Positions 27,223 through 35,243 of a stretch of DNA of 64,000 bases are shown here, piece by piece. The stretch's first letter is position 1. The number at the start of each line of letters is the position of its first letter. The DNA lies in the NCBI RefSeq assembly GCF_021012875.1, contig NZ_JAJMZJ010000001.1:186001-250000 (forward strand), given 5' to 3'. Source of the stretch: Peptoniphilus sp. KCTC 25270 (GTDB lineage Bacteria > Bacillota > Clostridia > Tissierellales > Peptoniphilaceae). A program made the translations under genes and the position numbers. Under the pieces are notes generated by a model. That model was not told where the DNA came from, ran no database searches, and saw nothing but the letters and a program-made list of their open reading frames with translations.

Positions 27223-28218
27223 CTATAGATTTTCAATAATTTTTTTTGTGTAGGCAGAACAAGTCAATGATCCCCCTAAATCTTTTGTGTAATTTTCTTT
27301 ATTGGACAAAGTTTTTTCAATGGCTTTTCGAATTCTATCAGCACATTCTTTTTCTCCTATATCGTCCAAAAGCAAGCAAGCGGTTAATACCATGGCAGTT
27401 GGATTGGCTAAATCTTTCCCTGCAATATCTAAGGCAGATCCGTGAATGGATTCATAAATGGCAATGTCTTTTCCTTTATTCATTCCAGGAACAAGCCCCA
27501 AACCACCAACCAAACCAGCCCCTAAATCTGAAAGAATGTCTCCGTAAAGATTTTCTGTAACAACCACTTGGAAAGATTCTGGGCGAATAACCAATTGCAT
27601 GCACATATTATCAATCAACATCTCTTCCAATTGGATTTCAGGATATTCTTTGGCAACTTCTCGAGCGCAGTCCAAAAACAATCCGTCGGTTAATTTCATA
27701 ATGTTGGCTTTGGTTACTACGGTGACTTTTTTGTGGCCAAATTGTTTGGCGTAATCAAAGGCGGCCCGAACAATTCGCTCAGATTTTTCCCTTGTAATGA
27801 CTTTAATGGAATGGGCTTCGTTTTCGCTAATTTTTTCTTCCCAACCCATGTATAAATCTTCGGTATTTTCTCGAAATAGGATAAAATCTACATTTTCAAA
27901 TTTTAAGGGGATAGGGCCGGGGGCCTTAATGGGACGGATATTTGCGTAGAGGTCATATTTTTTTCGAAGCTCTACATTGATACTGCGAAATCCCTTCCCA
28001 ATGGGCGTTTCGATGGGACCCTTTAAGGCAATTTTATTTTTTTCAATGCTTTCAAATACTTTTTCAGGAATGTAGGTTCCTTCTTTTTCAAAAACGGTGC
28101 CTCCCGCGTAGGCAAATTCATATTCCAAAGGAGCCCCTGCGGCTTTTAATATGGAAATGGTAGCGTCTGAAATTTCGGGGCCAATTCCATCTCCAGGAAT
28201 CCAAGTAATAGTTCTCAT
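27223..28218 (-). CDS. isocitrate dehydrogenase, NAD-type
   Basis: A 331-residue beta-decarboxylating dehydrogenase. The substrate site includes RSINVELRKKYDLYANIRP and the second-subunit Lys/Asp region, and YGDILSDLGAGL. In the cofactor site HGSALDIAGK carries Asp-Ile where NADP enzymes have Lys-Tyr, so NAD+ is predicted. The family also contains isopropylmalate and homoisocitrate dehydrogenases; the position between aconitase and citrate synthase supports isocitrate. It starts 7 bp after the aconitase stop. Confidence 0.88.
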   Translation of the reverse strand: MRTITWIPGDGIGPEISDATISILKAAGAPLEYEFAYAGGTVFEKEGTYIPEKVFESIEKNKIALKGPIETPIGKGFRSINVELRKKYDLYANIRPIKAPGPIPLKFENVDFILFRENTEDLYMGWEEKISENEAHSIKVITREKSERIVRAAFDYAKQFGHKKVTVVTKANIMKLTDGLFLDCAREVAKEYPEIQLEEMLIDNMCMQLVIRPESFQVVVTENLYGDILSDLGAGLVGGLGLVPGMNKGKDIAIYESIHGSALDIAGKDLANPTAMVLTACLLLDDIGEKECADRIRKAIEKTLSNKENYTKDLGGSLTCSAYTKKIIENL

Positions 28219-28225
28219 GGCAGTC

Positions 28226-30151
28226 CTACTTTCTATTTTTGGCGTAATTTAAGAATCCGCCGGCTTTTAATACGTCGATTTCTCGTTCGGTGAAATTTCC
28301 TTTTACATTGAAGGTAAAATCTTGAGTCGCATCTATTATTTCTAAGGTGTCCATTGAAATAGCAGAAGAAAGATTTTTTAGTTCGAGAAGATCTCCTTCT
28401 TGAATTCGGTCATAATCTTCTGGATTTTCAAATACCAAAGGCAAAATTCCTGCATTAATTAAGTTGGAACGATGAATTCGGGCAAAAGATTTGGCAACAA
28501 CGGCTTTTACTCCGAGATACAGCGGTAGCAAGGCAGCATGTTCTCGACTGGATCCTTGGCCATAGTTTTCTCCTCCTACAACAATTCCGCCCTCGTTGTT
28601 TTCGGCTCTTTCTTTGAAATCATCAATAAGAGTAGAAAAAGCAAAGTTGGATAAGTGAGGAATATTGGAACGGTAAGGCAATAATTTTGCGTTAGAAGGG
28701 CAAATGTCGTCGGTTGTAATATTGTCGCCGCCCTTAAATAAAACAACTTTTTTTATGCCATCTTCCATTGGTTTTCCAATAGGGAATGGTTTAATATTTG
28801 GTCCCATAATGGTTTCCTTTGGACGTAGTGATTTTTCCACAGGAGGGATCAAATACGAAGTGGCGTGATTATAGGATTTTGGCTCTTCAATTTGGGTTTC
28901 GTATTCCAATTCAGAAGGCAAAGCGATGTATCCCAAAACGGCAGAAGTGGCACAAGTTTCTGGACTGGCAATATAAATTTGGGCGTCCATGGTGCCGCTT
29001 CGTCCTTTGAAATTTCGGTTGAAAGAACGCAAACTAACGCCGCCGGATTTTGGAGCTTGACCCATTCCAATACAAGGGCCGCAAGAGGATTCTAAAATTC
29101 TTGCGCCGGCTTGAATCATTGTGTTTAAGGCGCCATTGGCGGCTAAATGAGAAAGAATGGTAGCAGATCCTGGAGAAATAACCAAAGATACATCAGGATG
29201 CACTTTGCGGTTTTCCAAAATGGAAGCCACTTTCATCATGTCTTGGAAAGAAGAGTTGGTACAAGAACCAATGGCCACTTGATCCACTTTTACTTTTGGT
29301 AAATCCTCTACTTTTTCAAATTGATCGGGTAAATGAGGTTTTGCCACAGAAGGAACAATTTTAGAAAGATCGATTTCTAAGACTTCATCGTAAGAAGCGT
29401 CTTCATCAGCAGATAATGGGAGGAAATCTTCGACCCGGTTGTGTTTTTCTAAAAAATCTTTTGTATTTTCATCTGATGGAAATAGGGAAGTAGTCGCTCC
29501 GAGTTCCGCTCCCATATTACAAATGGTGGCACGATCTGTAACAGAAAGAGAGGAGACGCCTTCTCCAGAATATTCCATAATAAATCCAGTTCCACCTTTA
29601 ACGGTTAATTTTCCTAAAATAGTTAAAATAACATCTTTTCCATTGGAATGAGGGGGAAGAGAGCCGGAAAGTTTAATATTGTAAATTTTTGGAATTCGAA
29701 TGGTGTAGGTTCCAGAAGCCATGGCAACGGCAACGTCTAATCCACCCGCTCCAATGGCCAAAGCGCCAAGGGCTCCTGCTGTAGGCGTATGGGAATCGCT
29801 GCCAATAAGGGTAATTCCCGGTTTGGCAAATTGTTCCAAATGAACTTGATGACAAATTCCTCCACCCGGTTTTGAAAAAACCAAACCATATTTTGCCGCG
29901 GCCGATTGGATAAATAAATGATCGTCAGGATTTTCGAATCCTGCTTGCAACATATTGTGATCAATATAGGCAACGGAAAGATCTGTTTTTATTTCCTCCA
30001 CATCCATAGCTTCCAACTGCAAATAAACCATGGTTCCTGTGCTATCTTGCGTTAAAGTCTGATCTATTTTTAAGGACACCTCTTCTCCAAAAGCCAAAGT
30101 TCCAGACAATAGATGATTTTCAATTAATTTCAATGCCAAAGATTTTTTCAT
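28226..30151 (-). CDS. aconitate hydratase
   Basis: A 641-residue aconitase that interconverts citrate and isocitrate. 4Fe-4S ligands are the Cys in GSCTNSS and the two in SSCGPCIGMG. SHTPTAGALGALAIGAGGLD and the C-terminal swivel domain with QGSSREHAAL are typical. It is the compact clostridial/mitochondrial-like form, much shorter than E. coli AcnA (about 890). It is first in the operon, with AGGAGGTACT just before the ATG. Three 12-bp direct repeats lie 20-75 bp upstream. Confidence 0.94.
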   Translation of the reverse strand: MKKSLALKLIENHLLSGTLAFGEEVSLKIDQTLTQDSTGTMVYLQLEAMDVEEIKTDLSVAYIDHNMLQAGFENPDDHLFIQSAAAKYGLVFSKPGGGICHQVHLEQFAKPGITLIGSDSHTPTAGALGALAIGAGGLDVAVAMASGTYTIRIPKIYNIKLSGSLPPHSNGKDVILTILGKLTVKGGTGFIMEYSGEGVSSLSVTDRATICNMGAELGATTSLFPSDENTKDFLEKHNRVEDFLPLSADEDASYDEVLEIDLSKIVPSVAKPHLPDQFEKVEDLPKVKVDQVAIGSCTNSSFQDMMKVASILENRKVHPDVSLVISPGSATILSHLAANGALNTMIQAGARILESSCGPCIGMGQAPKSGGVSLRSFNRNFKGRSGTMDAQIYIASPETCATSAVLGYIALPSELEYETQIEEPKSYNHATSYLIPPVEKSLRPKETIMGPNIKPFPIGKPMEDGIKKVVLFKGGDNITTDDICPSNAKLLPYRSNIPHLSNFAFSTLIDDFKERAENNEGGIVVGGENYGQGSSREHAALLPLYLGVKAVVAKSFARIHRSNLINAGILPLVFENPEDYDRIQEGDLLELKNLSSAISMDTLEIIDATQDFTFNVKGNFTEREIDVLKAGGFLNYAKNRK

Positions 30152-30170
30152 AGTACCTCCTATTATAACG

Positions 30171-30226
30171 ATATAATCGTCAGTAAAATTATATAGTCGT
30201 CAACTTAAAGATTATTATACTCGTCT
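30171..30226 (-). repeat. three direct repeats upstream of aconitase
   Basis: On the plus strand ATATAATCGTCA (30171-30182), ATATAGTCGTCA (30191-30202) and TTATACTCGTCT (30215-30226) are spaced 20 and 24 bp, about two helical turns. On the transcribed strand each reads (T)GACGANTATA and each contains a -10-like TATA stretch, so they overlap the promoter region of the aconitase operon. They may be operator sites of a citrate- or glutamate-sensing regulator. Confidence 0.6.
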
Positions 30227-30287
30227 CTTAAGAAATAAGCCATAGTTTAATAAAAAGAATACAATATTTTTTACTGAACTAAAGCAA

Positions 30288-30325
30288 AAAAAGAACCCCT
30301 AAAAAATAGGGGACTCTTTTTTATC
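30288..30325 (-). terminator. terminator after the alkaline phosphatase gene
   Basis: AACCCCT-type and AGGGGACT-type arms around an A/T loop with A and T runs on either side, downstream of the minus-strand gene that stops at 30355. Confidence 0.7.
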
Positions 30326-30354
30326 TAAATTGTGAAACGAGGAGTGTGAAATGT

Positions 30355-31968
30355 TTATTTTACTAAATCGATAGCTCCTTGAGGAACGTAGATTTTTTCG
30401 CCAGTGAAGACAGTAAGGCCTCCAATAGGTTGTTTTTCTCCATTGACGATGGCGTAGTTTCGATTGGTAGGAAAGTTGTATTGTACGCCATTTTTTGTGA
30501 TTTCCAAAATAGGATTTCCTTCATTATAGTTAAAGTTTACTTGGGCGCCTTTTTGTTCAAAGGCCGCTCTAGAATAGATGAATAATTCTTGAGATAGGGC
30601 GTTTAGATCTGTGCCCATAATGCTGGAAATATATTGTCCGATTTCAGAGTTGTGAACCAATCCAGTAAGAGGAAGAACGGATTTTGGGGCGTAACAGTAA
30701 AGGGCAACATCTCCTCCTACATGACCTTCTGTAGTCCATCCAATAGCAGAGCGAGCACTAATAATTTGTCCGAAGGCAACGTCTCCGTCTTTTGTATTTT
30801 TCATTTTTTCAATTTCATCTGCGGTTAAGTCGATACCAAAAACATCTTTTGCAACGGCAGCTGCATTGGAACGATCTTCATTTAATAAAGCAGCGGCTCC
30901 TTCGCCTGTTTTTTTGGCATTGCGAATCAAATCGGTAAATTCATTAAGAGGCTTTTTATCGTATCCGCTAGAGGTGGAGCTATTTCCTAAAGTAAGCCCG
31001 CCGGTTCCATGGTCAGAGGCTACGATTAAAACGGTGTCTTCGTTGCTTTTTGCAAATTCTTTGGCCGTTGCTACCGCTTTATCGAAAGCCAAAATTTCAG
31101 AAACAACTCCCATTGGATCGTTGGCATGAGCAGACCAGTCGATTTTTGATCCTTCAACCATTAAAAAGAATCCTTTATCATTTTTAGATAAAATAGTAAG
31201 GGCTGCTTGGGTTATTTCAGATAAAGCAGGCTCTTTTGAAGAATCGCGGTCCCAATCATTGGCTAGAGCATCTGGGTCAAACATTCCCCAAATTTTCTCA
31301 GAAGTAATGTTTTTTAATTCTTCTGGACGAGTCATATATTGGTAGCCTTGATCTTTGATTTCTTGAATTAAATCTTCTTTGTCTTGACGTTTTTCTTTCA
31401 TAAGGCTAGTGGATCCAGCTCCCAATACCACTTCCATTCCTTGGAAAACCTGTTGTTCTGCAAGGGAATCGAAATTGTTTCGGTTGGGGTGATGTGCAGA
31501 GAAATCAGCCGGTGTGGCGTGTTGTACATTTGAAGTAGAAACAATACCTGTGCTTTTTCCTAATCTTTCTGCCGCTTCAATATGGTTTGCTATAGGGGAG
31601 CCGCTACGATTTTCGTCAAAATTTTCCGCTCCAGGCATTCCGCCTTGAGAAGGATAAACACCTACATAGGGAGATTGGCTTTTGTTTCCTGTAGCCATAG
31701 CGGTACCAGCTGGTGCGGAATCAGCGATAGGAGTGTTTGCATTGTTTGTACGAACCAATCCAGTTACCAATTCATCCATTTCCAACTGATGGTCTTCATC
31801 AACCCAACGAGCCAAAGTGGCTGCTTCGATGCTCATTCCGTCGGGAATCATCACAATGACATTTTTGGCCTTCCCATAATCCTTTACAGCTTGGGCTTGT
31901 ACGGGAACAGAGGAAGCGCCAAGAGTTAAAGCCAGGGCAGCAGAGACAATACGAATCGTTTTTTTCAT
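30355..31968 (-). CDS. phoA: secreted alkaline phosphatase
   Basis: A 537-residue exported phosphomonoesterase. The Sec signal peptide is the hydrophobic segment at residues 5-20, with cleavage near AQA (25-27). Metal and active-site residues are Asp43 in IPDGMS, Asp83-Ser84-Ala85 with the phosphorylated Ser84 in ADSAPAGTAMATG, the ASDHGTGGL stretch and EGHVGG. It scavenges phosphate outside the cell. Its start is unusual: the Shine-Dalgarno sequence is locked in a 14-bp hairpin (separate entry), so translation is probably regulated. Confidence 0.93.
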   Translation of the reverse strand: MKKTIRIVSAALALTLGASSVPVQAQAVKDYGKAKNVIVMIPDGMSIEAATLARWVDEDHQLEMDELVTGLVRTNNANTPIADSAPAGTAMATGNKSQSPYVGVYPSQGGMPGAENFDENRSGSPIANHIEAAERLGKSTGIVSTSNVQHATPADFSAHHPNRNNFDSLAEQQVFQGMEVVLGAGSTSLMKEKRQDKEDLIQEIKDQGYQYMTRPEELKNITSEKIWGMFDPDALANDWDRDSSKEPALSEITQAALTILSKNDKGFFLMVEGSKIDWSAHANDPMGVVSEILAFDKAVATAKEFAKSNEDTVLIVASDHGTGGLTLGNSSTSSGYDKKPLNEFTDLIRNAKKTGEGAAALLNEDRSNAAAVAKDVFGIDLTADEIEKMKNTKDGDVAFGQIISARSAIGWTTEGHVGGDVALYCYAPKSVLPLTGLVHNSEIGQYISSIMGTDLNALSQELFIYSRAAFEQKGAQVNFNYNEGNPILEITKNGVQYNFPTNRNYAIVNGEKQPIGGLTVFTGEKIYVPQGAIDLVK

Positions 31969-31975
31969 TATAAAA

Positions 31976-32026
31976 TACCTCCAAAGATTTATTCATTTCT
32001 ACGAAATAGTGTAATCTTTGGAGGTA
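31976..32026 (-). promoter_or_regulatory. hairpin that sequesters the phoA ribosome binding site
   Basis: TACCTCCAAAGATT (31976-31989) and its exact reverse complement (32013-32026) form a 14-bp stem with a 23-nt loop, and the loop holds a further ATTTC/GAAAT stem. In the phoA mRNA the 3' arm contains the whole GGAGGU Shine-Dalgarno sequence, eight bases before the AUG, so the 5' arm acts as an anti-Shine-Dalgarno. No U tract follows, so it is not a terminator. Likely a translational switch. Confidence 0.75.
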
Positions 32027-32079
32027 AATGGAGAATTAAATGGAATAAAAGATTAGGATAAAAATAAGATAGAAAATTT

Positions 32080-32892
32080 TTACAATGTAAAGTTTGTAAT
32101 GTTTCTTTTATAGAGGGTTTTGTTTTCGAAATAGAAAATTTCTTCGAATCCCATTTCCTTTAGATGATTCCAAGCCAAATCAATATCGCTGCCAATATGT
32201 TTAGAAAAATGAGAATCCGATCCGGTGGTAATAATCGTACCCCCCAATTCCAAATAGCGTTGTAAAATTCGATCCTTTGGATTGGCATATCCTAAATTTC
32301 GACGAATTCCTGCCGTGTTCATTTCAATGCCACGGCCTGTACGAATAATTTCTTTCAAAATTTCATCAATGATAGAGGCAAATTGTTCGTAAGGAGGAAT
32401 TTTATCTGGATTCTTCATATAGCGATCAATATAGTCAATATGACCTAAAACGTGAAAATTCTTTGTCTTGCGAACGCATTCTAACATAGTGGTGTAATAA
32501 TTTTCGTACCAAGAGAGGGTATTTTCCTCCAAATCTTCTTGGTGTAAAGAAATATCTAAGCCGTCTAAAGCATGGATGGAACCAATAACAAAATCAAAAG
32601 GAGTTTCTTCAATAAAGGTATCCATCCACTGGGAAATATCTGGGCCAAGACCAATTTCTACTCCCATTAAAATTTTTATTTCTTCTTTGTATTTCTCTTT
32701 TAAGGAAAAAAGGGTGCTAAAATATTCTTCCACATTGAAAGTATAATCTAAAGGATGGTTTCCAAAAAAACGGTCAATATGATCGGTAAAAGTTAACACT
32801 TCGATTCCTTTTTGAAGAGCAAACTGAATATTTTCTTCTGGGTCGGCCATGGAATCCATGGAGAATCGGCAATGGGTATGGGAATCAAACAT
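32080..32892 (-). CDS. PHP-domain phosphatase (histidinol-phosphatase-like)
   Basis: A 270-residue member of the polymerase-and-histidinol-phosphatase family. Metal ligands include the opening DSHTHCRFSMDS, the FTDHIDR segment (about 36-42), and later GSIHALD, LGHIDYIDRY and TGSDSHF. It resembles HisJ-type histidinol phosphatases, but no other histidine gene lies nearby, so a broader phosphatase role is possible. It precedes phoA on the same strand with 111 bp between them. Confidence 0.82.
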   Translation of the reverse strand: MFDSHTHCRFSMDSMADPEENIQFALQKGIEVLTFTDHIDRFFGNHPLDYTFNVEEYFSTLFSLKEKYKEEIKILMGVEIGLGPDISQWMDTFIEETPFDFVIGSIHALDGLDISLHQEDLEENTLSWYENYYTTMLECVRKTKNFHVLGHIDYIDRYMKNPDKIPPYEQFASIIDEILKEIIRTGRGIEMNTAGIRRNLGYANPKDRILQRYLELGGTIITTGSDSHFSKHIGSDIDLAWNHLKEMGFEEIFYFENKTLYKRNITNFTL

Positions 32893-32969
32893 AAATACTC
32901 CTTTCTTTTCTGTAAAAATGTAAATAAACCATAGGGTAAAATAAACAATTCAATGAAATTTATTCTATC

Positions 32970-32983
32970 ATTTCAATTGAAAT
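32970..32983. repeat. 14-bp palindrome upstream of the YtxH-like gene
   Basis: ATTTCAATTGAAAT is a perfect palindrome in the 210-bp gap between the divergent PHP gene and the YtxH-like gene. TTGAAA within it could serve as a -35 box. It may be an operator. The rest of the gap is AT-rich with no recognisable feature. Confidence 0.4.
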
Positions 32984-33102
32984 TTTCAAGTGTGGAATTT
33001 GTTTAATAATACGTAAACTTTTTAGAAATTACCATGAATCTGGATTGAAAGCCATTGAAGTGGGTAATTAAAAACTAACAAATTCAAAACGGAGGTAGAT
33101 TT

Positions 33103-33657
33103 ATGTTATTTGAATATTTAGATGGTAAAAGAAGAGAAAGAGAAAGAGCTCGTATTGCTAGAAGTATTGGAAATATTGTTGTAGGTAGTTTAGTAGGTGC
33201 TGCAGCAGGTGTGTTATTTGCTCCTAAGAGTGGAGAAGAAACTCGTGCAGACATCGCAGATAAATCTAGAGAATTAGCAGAAGTAGCGAAAGAAAAATCT
33301 TTGGATACTGCCGATACTTTATCAGCAAAAGCTTACGAAGCGCAAACAGCTGTACGCAACACTTATGATGATTTGAAATTACGTGCTGCTATTAAAGCGG
33401 ATCAAATGAAAGACGATGCAGAAATTGCAAAAGCAAAAGCTCGTGCAATTGGCGAAATCGTTCGTGAAGAGGGCACAGTAGTAAAAGAAGAATTAGCAAA
33501 TTCAAAAGAAGAAATCAAAGAATCTGTAAAAGAGGTTGCCGAAGAAGCAAAAGTACAAGCAGAAGTTTCTGGTGAACAATTGAAAGAAAGCGGAGAAAAA
33601 ATCGCAAAAGCTGCAGAAAAAGCAGGCGATAAATCAAAAAAAGAATTAGATAAATAA
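33103..33657 (+). CDS. YtxH domain-containing protein
   Basis: A 184-residue general-stress-type protein. An N-terminal membrane segment (about residues 25-42) contains the GSLVGAAAGVLFAPKSGEETR signature; the remainder is a long charged helix rich in Lys, Glu and Ala, with many repeated K-E-A-K/E heptads, expected to form a coiled coil. B. subtilis YtxH belongs to the general stress and competence regulon, but its function is unknown. It is followed after 12 bp by the DUF948 gene, a common pairing (YtxG/YtxH). ACGGAGG precedes the ATG. Confidence 0.85.
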   Translation: MLFEYLDGKRRERERARIARSIGNIVVGSLVGAAAGVLFAPKSGEETRADIADKSRELAEVAKEKSLDTADTLSAKAYEAQTAVRNTYDDLKLRAAIKADQMKDDAEIAKAKARAIGEIVREEGTVVKEELANSKEEIKESVKEVAEEAKVQAEVSGEQLKESGEKIAKAAEKAGDKSKKELDK

Positions 33658-33669
33658 AAGAGGTGGAGA

Positions 33670-34164
33670 ATGAATATTACGATAACACTCCATGACCTTT
33701 TAAGAATATTATTGTATTTAGCTGGTATTGGCGCCTTGGTATACTTGGCCTTGGTACTGAAAAATGTCGTAGGGATTTTGAAATCTCTTCGCACAAAGCT
33801 AGATGAACACGAAGCAGTAATTGACGATACGTTTAAGAAATTGCCGACGATTACAGACAATGTTACTGTCATTTCAACTAATGCCTCTCGTTTGACTACA
33901 GATGCTACAGAAATGGTAGAAGTAGTGAAACCAGAAGTAGAACGCATTGCTGTAACTGTTGGAGGCGTTACAGATACTGTAGATGATATTGCTCGCTCTG
34001 TAGATGAAACAACTCTTCGCTTAACCAGTACAGCGGCTGTTGTTTCTGATTCTATTAATGATACAGCAAGAACCATCTCCTTTAATGCAAACAACATCGT
34101 AGACTATTTCTATATTCTACGGGAAGTATTAGAAGCATTAAGAGATGTAATTCGTACAAGATAA
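33670..34164 (+). CDS. DUF948 (YtxG-like) membrane protein
   Basis: A 164-residue protein with an N-terminal transmembrane helix (about 8-30) and a long helical region of methyl-accepting-chemotaxis-like heptads (many Thr/Ala/Asp/Val positions), as in YtxG/DUF948. It probably forms a membrane-tethered coiled coil that acts with the YtxH-like partner encoded 12 bp upstream. Start follows AGAGGTGGAG. Confidence 0.85.
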   Translation: MNITITLHDLLRILLYLAGIGALVYLALVLKNVVGILKSLRTKLDEHEAVIDDTFKKLPTITDNVTVISTNASRLTTDATEMVEVVKPEVERIAVTVGGVTDTVDDIARSVDETTLRLTSTAAVVSDSINDTARTISFNANNIVDYFYILREVLEALRDVIRTR

Positions 34165-34171
34165 AAAGATA

Positions 34172-34203
34172 AAGGACGATGCTTAGGCGTCGTCCTTTTT
34201 TTG
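34172..34203 (+). terminator. terminator after the ytxH-like/DUF948 pair
   Basis: AAAGGACGATGC and GCGTCGTCCTTT arms around TTAG with a T7 tail. Confidence 0.9.
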
Positions 34204-34291
34204 TGGGAAAATCTGATGAATGCACTAGGCTTTGATTTTCCTAGGATGAAAAAAATCTTTATGAAATCATTGAGAAATAGCAGTTTTTCAT

Positions 34292-34320
34292 TTGTGAAAT
34301 CGTTATTAATATCGTATAAT
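34292..34320 (+). promoter_or_regulatory. promoter of the second lipid kinase gene
   Basis: TTGTGA, 17 bp, TATAAT, about 27 bp before the TTG start of the next gene. Confidence 0.65.
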
Positions 34321-34346
34321 AAAATAGAATAAAGGGGGGGAGCGTT

Positions 34347-35234
34347 TTGGGACGAATGAAAATAATCGTCAATCCCATATCTGGTCGAGAATTTGGTTTG
34401 GAAATGGTAAAAAGGCTCATTGTATTGTTTAGTCAGGATGACTGGGAAGTATTAACCTGTTTTACCAAAACCAAAGGAGACGGCAAAAAATATGCCATGT
34501 GCGACGACGGAGAAGACCTTATTATTGCCATTGGTGGAGATGGAACGGTAAATGAGGTAGTAAATGGGATGTATCACGGAAAACGAGAAGTCCCCTTAGC
34601 AATATTGCCAGCAGGAACGGTGAATGACTTTGGAAATCATATGAACTTGCCAAGAAATGCCACCGATTTTTATAAGATGATTCAAAGGGGCAAAACGGTA
34701 CCGATTGATATTGGCGTTTGTGGAGAACATGCATTTATTAACGTTTGCGCTGGTGGACTTTTTACGGATATTGCCTATACAGTTTCAGATAATTCGAAAA
34801 GCGTAATGGGACGAATGGCCTATTATTTAGAGGCGGTCAAAGAGTTTCATACAAAGTTTTCTTCAAAGAAATCTTTTTCTTTGCGAGTAAAAACAGGGAA
34901 TACTTTGATTCAAACCAAGGCTCTTTTGTTTATTATCGCCAATTCTGGATCGGTAGGCGGGATTCAAAATATCGCTCCAGAGGCGGATGTTCAAGATGGG
35001 CTCTTGGATGTACTTATTTTTGAAGAGATGCAAATAACGGAAGTAATAGAATTATTAGCAGACATTCGCTTTGGGAAACATCCAGACAATCACAAGGTTA
35101 TGTATTTCAAAGCAGAAGAATTGGAATTATTTAGTGAAGAAAGTATGCATGTGGATTTGGACGGCGAAGAAGGGGAAGAACTTCCTCAAATAGTGAAAGT
35201 AGAAAAAAGCGCTATTCAACTTTGTGTATTATAA
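34347..35234 (+). CDS. YegS/DgkB family lipid kinase (second copy)
   Basis: A 295-residue diacylglycerol-kinase family protein, distinct from the one at 24433. The nucleotide-binding motif is GGDGTVNE at 63-70 and the substrate turn is PAGTVND at 88-94 (AGT instead of the MGT seen in the first). It starts at TTG 34347, six bases after a G7 run; ATG 34356 is the alternative. It is followed after 9 bp by the CcpA-like regulator, with its own ribosome binding site, so the two may be cotranscribed. Confidence 0.85.
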   Translation: MGRMKIIVNPISGREFGLEMVKRLIVLFSQDDWEVLTCFTKTKGDGKKYAMCDDGEDLIIAIGGDGTVNEVVNGMYHGKREVPLAILPAGTVNDFGNHMNLPRNATDFYKMIQRGKTVPIDIGVCGEHAFINVCAGGLFTDIAYTVSDNSKSVMGRMAYYLEAVKEFHTKFSSKKSFSLRVKTGNTLIQTKALLFIIANSGSVGGIQNIAPEADVQDGLLDVLIFEEMQITEVIELLADIRFGKHPDNHKVMYFKAEELELFSEESMHVDLDGEEGEELPQIVKVEKSAIQLCVL

Positions 35235-35243
35235 GGAGGAATT

